Origin: Limnoglobus sp.
Lineage (GTDB): Bacteria > Planctomycetota > Planctomycetia > Gemmatales > Gemmataceae
Length of the DNA stretch: 5,327 nucleotides
Direction: 5' to 3'
Assembly: GCA_025353985.1 (NCBI GenBank)
Contig: JANXNT010000858.1
Location: forward strand, 1 to 5,327
Shown: piece after piece, positions 1 to 4,726 of the stretch
Position numbering within the stretch: position 1 is the stretch's first letter
How the letters are laid out: each line of letters opens with the position of its first letter
Notes under the pieces: model-generated
What the model was told of the DNA's origin: nothing
What the model saw: the letters and a program-made list of their open reading frames with translations, nothing else
The model's database searches: none
Made by a program: the position numbers and the translations under genes

Positions 1-34
1 CCAACGGGGAGCATTGCGGCATTCATTCCGAAAC

Positions 35-100
35 TACGGAAAAGGTCGACTTTGCCCGAAAGGGTTCGTATCCGTAGGCTCGTTGACCTTCGAATCCGTA
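35..100. other. Potential structured element: 15-bp interrupted stem-loop with alternative pairing
   Basis: TACGGA at 35-40 pairs exactly with TCCGTA at 95-100. Directly inside, AAGGTCGAC at 42-50 pairs with GTTGACCTT at 82-90 over nine positions, one of them a G.U wobble. The two helices are separated only by A41 on one side and CGAA (91-94) on the other. The enclosed loop holds a small hairpin, CCC-GAAA-GGG (55-64). A second TCCGTAG at 71-77 can pair with CTACGGA (34-40) over seven bases, in competition with the outer helix. If that helix forms together with 42-50/82-90, the result is a pseudoknot. The element lies about 200 bp upstream of the permease. No known RNA family was recognised. 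It could be a noncoding RNA, part of a leader, or chance in GC-rich DNA. Confidence 0.35.
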
Positions 101-141
101 CGCCAGTGCAGCGGCGAAGGATGCTTGCGACAGTTTATGCC

Positions 142-176
142 CCGCGCTTCGCTACGCAAAGCCTACGCGGCACGGC
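142..176. repeat. 35-bp GC-rich dispersed repeat, copy 1
   Basis: This segment matches 4679-4713 in the same orientation at 33 of 35 positions, the two differences both being A here and G there. It begins CCGCGCTTCGCTACG and ends CGCGGCACGGC. It is self-complementary: CCGCG (142-146) pairs with CGCGG (166-170), and within it GCTTCGC (146-152) pairs with GCAAAGC (156-162) around a TAC loop with one C-A mismatch. Its size, intergenic position and hairpin potential resemble REP-like elements. Two copies in about 5 kb suggest a family that is abundant in this genome, but that cannot be counted here. Confidence 0.7.
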
Positions 177-188
177 GAAACGCCGATG

Positions 189-202
189 CCGATTTCAATC
201 GG
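189..202. repeat. Short inverted repeat upstream of the permease gene
   Basis: CCGATT (189-194) and AATCGG (197-202) are exact reverse complements separated by TC. The element lies about 95 bp before the permease start and just upstream of the candidate promoter. It could be an operator half-site pair, or chance. No regulator gene adjoins it to support a specific binding protein. Confidence 0.25.
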
Positions 203-241
203 GGAATCTCTTTTCGGCACATGTACTTCCCGCCGTGCTCC

Positions 242-250
242 TGCTATTCT
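242..250 (+). promoter_or_regulatory. Weak extended -10 promoter candidate for the permease
   Basis: TGCTATTCT fits an extended -10 (TGN followed by TATTCT, which matches TATAAT at four of six positions). The hexamer 17 bp upstream, TGTACT at 222-227, is a poor -35. Transcription would start near 257, giving a leader of about 40 nt before the ATG at 297. This is the best candidate seen in the leader, but the support is weak. Confidence 0.3.
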
Positions 251-296
251 TGTGCGAACCTCTCGGTGTTTCACGCTCGTTTAACGGACGGTTTTC

Positions 297-1733
297 ATGA
301 CTTCGAAATTGCCTCGCGTTCTTGGGCCGTGGATGGCGGCGGCGGTGGTGGTTGGCACTGTTATCGGCTCGGGGGTGTTTAAGAAGGCGAAGAACGTGGC
401 GATCGATTGCCCGGAGTTTGGCCTGGCGCTCTCGGTGTGGGTGCTCGGTGGCTTGCTCGCGTTGTTCGGCGCGCTGACGATTGCCGAGGTCGCGGTTCGC
501 ATCCCGAAAGCGGGCGGTAACTATGCGTTTCTGCGCGATAGTTACGGGCGATGGGCAGGGTTCTTGTGGGGGTGGGTCGATTTTGGAATCATTCGCACTT
601 CGAGTATCGGCGTGCTCGCGGTCATGTTTGTCGAATCGCTCAACGACTTACTAATGCAAACGGTCGATGTCTCGTTCGAGCGTTGGCTGCGTGTAGTTGC
701 GACGCTCTTCACGATTGCCACACTGACGGCGTTGAACATTCGCGGAACGCGAATCGGGGGCAGGCTACAACTGGTACTGACGTTGTTCAAAGTCGGGTCG
801 CTGTTGGCGATCATCGCGTTACCGATTGCGATTTTGGTTTTCGTGTCGCACCCGGTAAACGTACCGACGACTGCGAACATGACGCCGTTTTGGCCGAGCG
901 ACTTTAGCCAGATCAATTGGTCGAAGTACGGTCAAGCCGCCGTGGCGGTGCAATGGGCGTATCACGGCTGGCTGAACATCACGCCCGTGGCCGAGGAAGT
1001 GACCGACCCACAACGCAACATTCCGCGAGCGCTGATCGGTGGCGTGCTGTTGCTCATCGCGCTGTATGTCGGCGCGAATGTAGCGTATTACACGGTCATT
1101 TCGCAAACCGAAATGATGGAACTCGGCACCACGCCCGTCTCGACCGCGTTCTGCGTACGACTACTTGGGAACGTCGGCGGCGCGATCGCATCGCTAATCC
1201 TCATGACCTCGGTTTTCGGCTCGCTCAACGGGAACATTCTCGTCGCGCCGCGGTTGCTATACGCAATGAGCGACGACGGGATGGCACCGAAACGCCTTCG
1301 CGAATTGCACCCGAAATTCCGCACGCCCGCCGCCGCGATGGTCGTCTTCTCCGGATGGGCGATGTTACTCGTCGTGGCGGCAGAAATTGCGAGAGAATCG
1401 GGCTTAATCAGCGCGAAGAAGTCCGTGTTCGACATTCTCACCGATTACTGCGTCGTCGGCGCGACCGCATTCGAAACGATGGGCGTGGCCGCAATTTTCA
1501 TCCTGCGTCGCACGCAACGCGAACTGACGCCGACGTTGCCGTATCGCTGCCCCGGCTACCCCGTGGTGCCGATCGTGTACGTGCTGATTTTGTTCGCAAT
1601 TTTAATGAACATGTTCATCGGCGAAACCCAACGCACCGAAGCCATCGTCGGCGTCGGTTTCGTCGCCATCGGTGCGATGGTCTACGCGGCGTTCTTGCAG
1701 AAAAAACCCGATAAATTCCGCTCGCCGGGTTAA
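297..1733 (+). CDS. APC-superfamily amino acid permease
   Basis: A 478-residue inner-membrane secondary transporter, predicted to import or exchange amino acids. The length and the spread of about 12 hydrophobic segments fit the amino acid-polyamine-organocation (APC) family. The first helix carries the family signature GSGVF at residues 24-28 (preceded by VGTVI), where the unwound helix normally binds the substrate amino group and carboxylate. The helix-6 region has AYHGWLNITPVAEEV (221-235) followed by PQRNIPRAL, also typical. The cytoplasmic loop LYAMSDDGMAPKRLRELHPK (321-340) is a strong APC landmark, and the last helix pair ends near residue 467. The ATG is preceded by a weak GGACGG (286-291) five bases upstream, and the first helix begins about eight residues in, so this start is sensible. 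The gene stands alone on its strand. The substrate cannot be assigned; a neutral or LAT/SteT-like exchanger is possible. Confidence 0.92.
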   Translation: MTSKLPRVLGPWMAAAVVVGTVIGSGVFKKAKNVAIDCPEFGLALSVWVLGGLLALFGALTIAEVAVRIPKAGGNYAFLRDSYGRWAGFLWGWVDFGIIRTSSIGVLAVMFVESLNDLLMQTVDVSFERWLRVVATLFTIATLTALNIRGTRIGGRLQLVLTLFKVGSLLAIIALPIAILVFVSHPVNVPTTANMTPFWPSDFSQINWSKYGQAAVAVQWAYHGWLNITPVAEEVTDPQRNIPRALIGGVLLLIALYVGANVAYYTVISQTEMMELGTTPVSTAFCVRLLGNVGGAIASLILMTSVFGSLNGNILVAPRLLYAMSDDGMAPKRLRELHPKFRTPAAAMVVFSGWAMLLVVAAEIARESGLISAKKSVFDILTDYCVVGATAFETMGVAAIFILRRTQRELTPTLPYRCPGYPVVPIVYVLILFAILMNMFIGETQRTEAIVGVGFVAIGAMVYAAFLQKKPDKFRSPG

Positions 1734-3259
1734 CGCGTCGCCACGCCGGAGGGTTGCCTGCGGCCGAGGTGGCACTCGTACTGTTTGCGGCCTACCCAAT
1801 AGGGCACTGCGAAACGATGCTCTTCGGACCAACCGGCTACGCCGGTTGGGGTGCCGCAGAAGCGGTAGTCGGCTTCGCCCAGAAACGGCGTGATCTCGAC
1901 GCGGTCGAGCGGGTGGCCTTCGAGGTCGAACAGGCCAACGGTCGCATCGGACCGGCCGCGATGCAGTAGGTGCCAGCGGAAGTGAATCCCCTCTTCGACG
2001 TTCAAATCTTGCGTTGGCATCGGGCCGGAGTACCAAGCGATCTTCGCGCCGGGCGGCGCGGTGGCTTCCACATATTCGACGGCATCCCAGAGCATTCGGG
2101 CGCGGGCGGCGAATTTCTCCTGGCGTCCGACATTCGCAATTGTCAGTAGCATGACACCGACCCAGACGGCCGCCCACGCGACTTTCTTCGGCACACTCGC
2201 TGGCACGGCAATCAACGACGTGAGTAGTAACCCGATCAGTAAATCTAGCCCCCAGACGCCGGGCATCGCGTAACGCCCGGACATCATCGACATCGGCAAA
2301 TAGACCACGATCCCCGCGAGAAGTAATAGCGACGCGGTGACGATCGCAGCGCGATGCGTTGCCCAGATGTTGCTCGTGGCGATGATTTTCCGTCGCGAAT
2401 AGATCACGACGCCGAGCGCGAGTGCGTAGCCAATGCCCAGGAAATCGAGGCCAATCGCGCCTTTCCACGTATTCAGGATTCGCCCGAACTGCGTAACCGA
2501 CGGTGCGTGCGTTTCGTACTGCCCGGCGTGCCAGTGGAGTTTGAAATACACGTAATGTGCGATTGGAATCGCGATCGTCAACGCCATGAGTAAAGAACGA
2601 ACGCGGTTGCGCTGCCACGCTTCGCGCAGTGTCAGGCCATCGGTCCAAAGCCTCAATGCCATCTGTGCGGGGATGAGCGCGGTGTACGTATTTTTGCAGC
2701 CGAGTGCGGTCATCACGCACAACACGGAAACGAGATCCCACCAAAGTGGCCGCGTCGAATGCGCCGCCTTGCGTGCCGCGATTAACCCGAGCAACGCGTA
2801 CGGCATCGCCACGCCTTCCGCGAGTGTCAGGCTCGTCCAGATTTCGTTGCGGTACGGGTTCCACATCGCACACGCCCCCGCTACGAGTGCCGCAACGGGG
2901 TGAATCCGCAGTTCGCGCAACAGCCAAAGCAACATCCCTGCCGACAGCCCGCACCAGATGAAACGGATGATCCGCCACGGCAACGCCTCGCCCCCGCAGA
3001 CATTCGCGAACAGTTCCCAGTGCGCCCATACCACGGGGCGGAATGGCCCGAGATGTTCGTAGTTTGCAACGACTTTTTCCCACCACAACGCGACGTGCCC
3101 ACTGAACGACCTGCCAGTTTGTGCGGGGTACACGAGGTTACCATCGTCGATGAAATCGAACGGCGTTCGCAGCGTCGGCAAGTAACCGCACGCCAGCACG
3201 ACTGCGCCGAGGAGAATCCAGGTCGGGAAACGGGGGGTCATGATGGCGTCCGAGTGCAT
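1730..3259 (-). CDS. Multispanning membrane protein, possible GT-C type glycosyltransferase
   Basis: A 509-residue protein with an N-terminal hydrophobic segment (about 12-30), several more between about 95 and 375, and a soluble C-terminal tail of about 130 residues. Right after the first helix comes FDFIDDGNLVY (34-44). An acidic pair in the first extracytoplasmic loop is the hallmark of GT-C glycosyltransferases (PMT, ArnT, TMTC-type), which use polyprenyl-phosphate sugars. GPFRPVVW (71-78) and WNPYRNEIW (133-141) also recall TMTC/PMT-like planctomycete proteins. A role in sugar transfer to envelope components is inferred from fold features only, and the exact family was not recognised. 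The start is uncertain. ATG at 3259 has no clear ribosome site; ATG at 3241 (residue 7, MTPRFPTW) has a weak GGA about eight bases upstream and sits closer to the first helix. Its TAA overlaps the permease TAA inside a shared TTAA. Confidence 0.75.
   Translation of the reverse strand: MHSDAIMTPRFPTWILLGAVVLACGYLPTLRTPFDFIDDGNLVYPAQTGRSFSGHVALWWEKVVANYEHLGPFRPVVWAHWELFANVCGGEALPWRIIRFIWCGLSAGMLLWLLRELRIHPVAALVAGACAMWNPYRNEIWTSLTLAEGVAMPYALLGLIAARKAAHSTRPLWWDLVSVLCVMTALGCKNTYTALIPAQMALRLWTDGLTLREAWQRNRVRSLLMALTIAIPIAHYVYFKLHWHAGQYETHAPSVTQFGRILNTWKGAIGLDFLGIGYALALGVVIYSRRKIIATSNIWATHRAAIVTASLLLLAGIVVYLPMSMMSGRYAMPGVWGLDLLIGLLLTSLIAVPASVPKKVAWAAVWVGVMLLTIANVGRQEKFAARARMLWDAVEYVEATAPPGAKIAWYSGPMPTQDLNVEEGIHFRWHLLHRGRSDATVGLFDLEGHPLDRVEITPFLGEADYRFCGTPTGVAGWSEEHRFAVPYWVGRKQYECHLGRRQPSGVATR
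1829..1849. repeat. Perfect inverted repeat, 9-bp stem and TAC loop, near the convergent gene ends
   Basis: CCAACCGGC (1829-1837) and GCCGGTTGG (1841-1849) are exact reverse complements around TAC. The element is coding sequence on the minus strand (residues TPTGVAGW) and lies 96 bp past the permease stop on the plus strand. As RNA it would form a very stable hairpin on either strand. No T-run follows on the plus strand, so it is not a canonical intrinsic terminator. It may act as a 3'-end stabiliser or attenuator for permease read-through, or may simply reflect GC-rich codon choice. Confidence 0.45.
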
Positions 3260-3262
3260 GCG

Positions 3263-3292
3263 GTTCGAAGTTTCGAACGCAATTTAACGCAA
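3263..3292. promoter_or_regulatory. Inverted repeat overlapping a 10-bp-spaced direct repeat in the divergent intergenic region
   Basis: GTTCGAA (plus strand 3263-3269) and TTCGAAC (3272-3278) form an exact inverted repeat with a GT spacer. AACGCAA then occurs at 3276-3282 and again at 3286-3292, exactly one helical turn apart. The cluster lies in the 118-bp region between the divergent membrane-protein gene and ndk, immediately upstream of the membrane-protein start. This arrangement suits a transcription-factor site in the leader or promoter of the minus gene. No regulator is identifiable and chance is not excluded. Confidence 0.35.
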
Positions 3293-3332
3293 GGTGACCG
3301 ATGTTGGGTAGCCGAACTGGTTTGCGCGCTGC

Positions 3333-3348
3333 ACGATAGTACAATCGT
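3333..3348. promoter_or_regulatory. Candidate bidirectional -10 region between ndk and the divergent membrane-protein gene
   Basis: ACGATAGTACAATCGT is a palindrome except for one A-A mismatched pair. On the plus strand it contains TACAAT (3340-3345), five of six to the sigma70 -10, which would start ndk mRNA near 3352 with a leader of about 26 nt. On the minus strand the same palindrome contains TACTAT (3341 down to 3336), also five of six, pointing towards the membrane-protein gene with a leader of roughly 70-90 nt. Neither direction has a convincing -35 (TGGTTT at 3318-3323 on the plus strand is poor). Overlapping divergent -10 elements would couple transcription start in the two directions. 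Confidence 0.4.
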
Positions 3349-3365
3349 AGAGACACCCACCGTTT

Positions 3366-3371
3366 GAAGGA
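3366..3371 (+). promoter_or_regulatory. Ribosome binding site of ndk
   Basis: GAAGGA lies six bases before the ATG at 3378 and is the clearest Shine-Dalgarno sequence in the window. It fixes the ndk start, which also matches the family N-terminus (short lead, then LLKPDAV). Confidence 0.7.
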
Positions 3372-3377
3372 TGCCCC

Positions 3378-3824
3378 ATGCAGCAGACACTCATCTTGTT
3401 GAAGCCCGATGCCGTACAGCGCCGATTGGTCGGCGAAATCGTTTCGCGATTCGAGCGAAAGGGAATGCGGCTGGCGGGCCTGAAGTTCGTGCAGTGCACG
3501 AAGGAACTCGCCGAGAAGCATTACGCCGTCCACAAGGGCAAGCCGTTCTACGATTCCCTGCTGTCGTTTTTAACGAGCGGGCCAACGGTGGCGATGGTGT
3601 GGGAAGGCCGCGAAGCGGTGGCCGCAAGCCGCAGCATGATGGGCCTAACCGACGGCGCGAAAGCCCCGCCGGGAACGATCCGCGGCGACCTCGCCCTCAG
3701 CGTGCAAAACAACCTCGTCCACGGCAGCGACAGCGTTGAGAACGCCACGCTCGAAATCGCACTCTGGTTCCAGCCGAGTGAACTCGTCAAGTTCGACAAC
3801 GTCGACAGCAAATGGGTCGGGTGA
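3378..3824 (+). CDS. ndk: Nucleoside diphosphate kinase
   Basis: A cytosolic enzyme that moves the gamma phosphate from ATP to nucleoside diphosphates through a phosphohistidine intermediate, balancing NTP and dNTP pools. At 148 residues it spans the usual bacterial Ndk length. The signature NNLVHGSDS (111-119) holds the catalytic His115. Other family residues are in place: Lys9 in LLKPDAV, His48-Tyr49, PFY (56-58), Arg85 in the ASRSMMG stretch, Thr91, Arg102 in GTIRGD and Asn112. Common variations from the textbook NVIHGSDS and GATNP motifs are present (NLVHGSDS, GLTDG), without loss of a key residue. The gene has a good ribosome site and appears monocistronic. Its TGA is separated by only seven bases from the stop of the convergent gene at 3832, and no intrinsic terminator is visible in that gap. 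Confidence 0.97.
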   Translation: MQQTLILLKPDAVQRRLVGEIVSRFERKGMRLAGLKFVQCTKELAEKHYAVHKGKPFYDSLLSFLTSGPTVAMVWEGREAVAASRSMMGLTDGAKAPPGTIRGDLALSVQNNLVHGSDSVENATLEIALWFQPSELVKFDNVDSKWVG

Positions 3825-3831
3825 TTGCGGA

Positions 3832-4203
3832 TTAGGAATGGGCTTGTGCAGCGAGGACATCCGATCCGTTGATTTGCGTCGGTGAATCATGTAGGAGTTT
3901 GATGCTAAGCCACAGGTCGTTCGGATCGTTGGAAAATTCGATCCGGAACGTCGTAGCGATCTCATCCGCAAGTGCTGCGACTCGCGCAATCGCGGCCCGG
4001 AAAACCGATGGTCGAAACGAAACAGCCACTGTGAATTCCAATCCGGAATCGATCCGATGGAACAAACACTGGTCTGGCTGTCTCCAGTCCAGTTCCCACT
4101 GATGATCGCGGCACTCGGTCAAAAGTCGTGACACAAAAGCGACGACGCCCGGGTGTACGTCGTCGTTGGTAAACAGTTTGCGAAGTCGTTCAGTATCGTT
4201 CAT
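3832..4203 (-). CDS. Small protein of unknown function, second gene of a coupled pair
   Basis: A 123-residue protein that I do not recognise. It has no signal peptide or membrane segment and looks like a small soluble alpha/beta protein. There is a charged N-terminal helix-like stretch (MNDTERLRKLF, then VVAFVSRLLTECRDH around 20-34), a central part with alternating hydrophobics (GLEFTVAVSFRPSVF, 54-68), an Ala-rich helix (about 69-84), and a second strand-like stretch FRIEFSNDPNDLWLSIKLL (86-104). Its ATG overlaps the upstream gene's TGA as ATGA, and no Shine-Dalgarno sequence precedes it, so it is probably translated by coupling to that gene. Coupling implies related function or a need for balanced amounts, as for an immunity, antitoxin or partner subunit. 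That role is speculation from arrangement only. Confidence 0.7.
   Translation of the reverse strand: MNDTERLRKLFTNDDVHPGVVAFVSRLLTECRDHQWELDWRQPDQCLFHRIDSGLEFTVAVSFRPSVFRAAIARVAALADEIATTFRIEFSNDPNDLWLSIKLLHDSPTQINGSDVLAAQAHS
4140..4165. repeat. Inverted repeat within the start of the second small gene
   Basis: CGACGACG (4140-4147) and CGTCGTCG (4158-4165) are exact reverse complements with a 10-base loop that itself contains CCCGGG. On the minus-strand mRNA the hairpin begins about 40 nt after the start codon of the second small gene, over codons for NDDVHPGV. It might slow ribosomes or influence coupled translation, but could be coincidental coding sequence. Confidence 0.3.
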
Positions 4204-4571
4204 GAGTATGCAATTTCAATGAGTTTTTTCGAGAGAAACGGCCACGCAATCAAAAATTCCTCAAGTCCCGCCCCATTGTCAAACTGGATTAACCCTTGGC
4301 TCAATGGAAACATACCATCCGCGTTTGTCAGAGCGATCAGTTCGACGGCCACATCCACGAGAATTCTAACCGGCCCACCTTCGCCTGGGAAGGCTTTTGA
4401 TTTTCCGATGGCGTAGTCGTCCGGATTCCCAAACAAAAACGGACCGACCACCAAATAAAATGAGACACCAAAATTGACGGTCTTGCCACCAGTTTCCGCA
4501 TAAACCGGGTTGGGACCATCTCGTAACATCCTTTCCGCTCGATGCCGGGCAGTAGAATGAAAAATCCACAT
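4200..4571 (-). CDS. Small protein, possible ADP-ribosyltransferase-like fold, first gene of a coupled pair
   Basis: A 123-residue soluble protein with no signal peptide. I cannot name its family with certainty. The N-terminus WIFHSTARHRAERMLRDG (2-19) resembles the HxT-x-A-x-x-L-x-x-G opening of ADP-ribosyltransferase-like domains, with His5 and Thr7 at the NAD-contact positions. NFGVSFYL (33-40) resembles the following FGxGFY strand. DDYAIGKSKAF (51-61) and GGPVRILVDV (65-74) fit the later helix and core strand, and GLEEF (102-106) could supply a catalytic Glu. This is inference from pattern, not proof; a non-catalytic relative or unrelated fold is possible. The ATG is preceded by GAAGTGA (4581-4575) at good spacing, and a strong promoter lies about 70 bp upstream. 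The gene and its promoter are AT-rich for this genome (22 of 60 G+C at 4561-4620, 23 of 60 at 4201-4260, against 40 of 60 in ndk at 3661-3720), which hints at transfer. Confidence 0.72.
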   Translation of the reverse strand: MWIFHSTARHRAERMLRDGPNPVYAETGGKTVNFGVSFYLVVGPFLFGNPDDYAIGKSKAFPGEGGPVRILVDVAVELIALTNADGMFPLSQGLIQFDNGAGLEEFLIAWPFLSKKLIEIAYS

Positions 4572-4640
4572 TTGTCACTTCAGTCATGTGGAAGGTAATG
4601 CAGTGAGTTTCACGATATTTCGATTTGCCATCGTTATCAA

Positions 4641-4669
4641 AGTATACTAATCAGTCATGATTGTCTCAA
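4641..4669 (-). promoter_or_regulatory. Near-consensus sigma70-type promoter for the two small genes
   Basis: On the minus strand, TTGAGA (4669 down to 4664; five of six to TTGACA) and TATACT (4646 down to 4641; five of six to TATAAT) are separated by exactly 17 bp. Transcription would start near 4634, giving a leader of about 63 nt before the ATG at 4571. It is the best promoter match in the window. AGTATACT (4641-4648) over the -10 is a perfect 8-bp palindrome. Confidence 0.7.
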
Positions 4670-4678
4670 CTGTTCCCG

Positions 4679-4713
4679 CCGCGCTTCGCTACGCAAAGCC
4701 TGCGCGGCGCGGC
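4679..4713. repeat. 35-bp GC-rich dispersed repeat, copy 2
   Basis: This copy matches 142-176 at 33 of 35 positions in the same orientation. It is more symmetrical than copy 1: GCCGCGC (4678-4684) is an exact reverse complement of GCGCGGC (4702-4708), and an inner GCTTCGC/GCAAAGC stem (4683-4689, 4693-4699) forms around TAC with one C-A mismatch. It lies 13 bp past the stop of the gene at the right end and just upstream of the small-gene promoter, so it sits between two same-strand transcription units. With no T-run it is not a classical terminator, but the hairpin could protect the 3' end or insulate. Confidence 0.7.
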
Positions 4714-4726
4714 TAATCGAAGATTG

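Noticed and set aside
55..64. CCC-GAAA-GGG considered as part of a hammerhead-type ribozyme.
   Set aside because: No CUGAUGA core partner is present on either strand nearby. A GNRA-capped 3-bp stem alone is not evidence of a ribozyme.
60..105. tRNA-like T-loop sequences GGTTCGTATCC and CCTTCGAATCC.
   Set aside because: Flanking bases do not form the 5-bp T stem, and no D arm, anticodon arm or acceptor stem could be placed around either copy.
1..300. A plus-strand frame open from the window edge to TGA at 298-300, overlapping the permease ATG as ATGA.
   Set aside because: The translation is Arg-rich with no domain, and it runs through the hairpin repeat and the structured element. Open frames of 100 codons are common by chance at this GC content. 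It could still be the tail of an upstream gene, but nothing supports that.
14..382. A 122-codon plus-strand frame starting from TTG and running into the permease gene.
   Set aside because: It overlaps the well-supported permease start in another frame, has no ribosome site, and ends in a Gly run made by GGC/GGT repeats of the permease sequence.
917..1714. A 265-codon plus-strand frame within the permease gene.
   Set aside because: It is an Arg/His-rich out-of-frame shadow of a gene with clear APC motifs.
1602..3086. A 494-codon minus-strand frame overlapping the membrane-protein gene on the same strand.
   Set aside because: It has extreme Arg content, no hydrophobic segments and no motif. 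It is the shifted-frame shadow of the membrane-protein gene and also runs across the convergent permease end.
4678..4713. Repeat copy 2 as an intrinsic terminator of the CotH-like gene.
   Set aside because: The hairpin is strong, but no run of T follows it on the minus strand, and the other copy lies upstream of a gene. A dispersed repeat explains it better.
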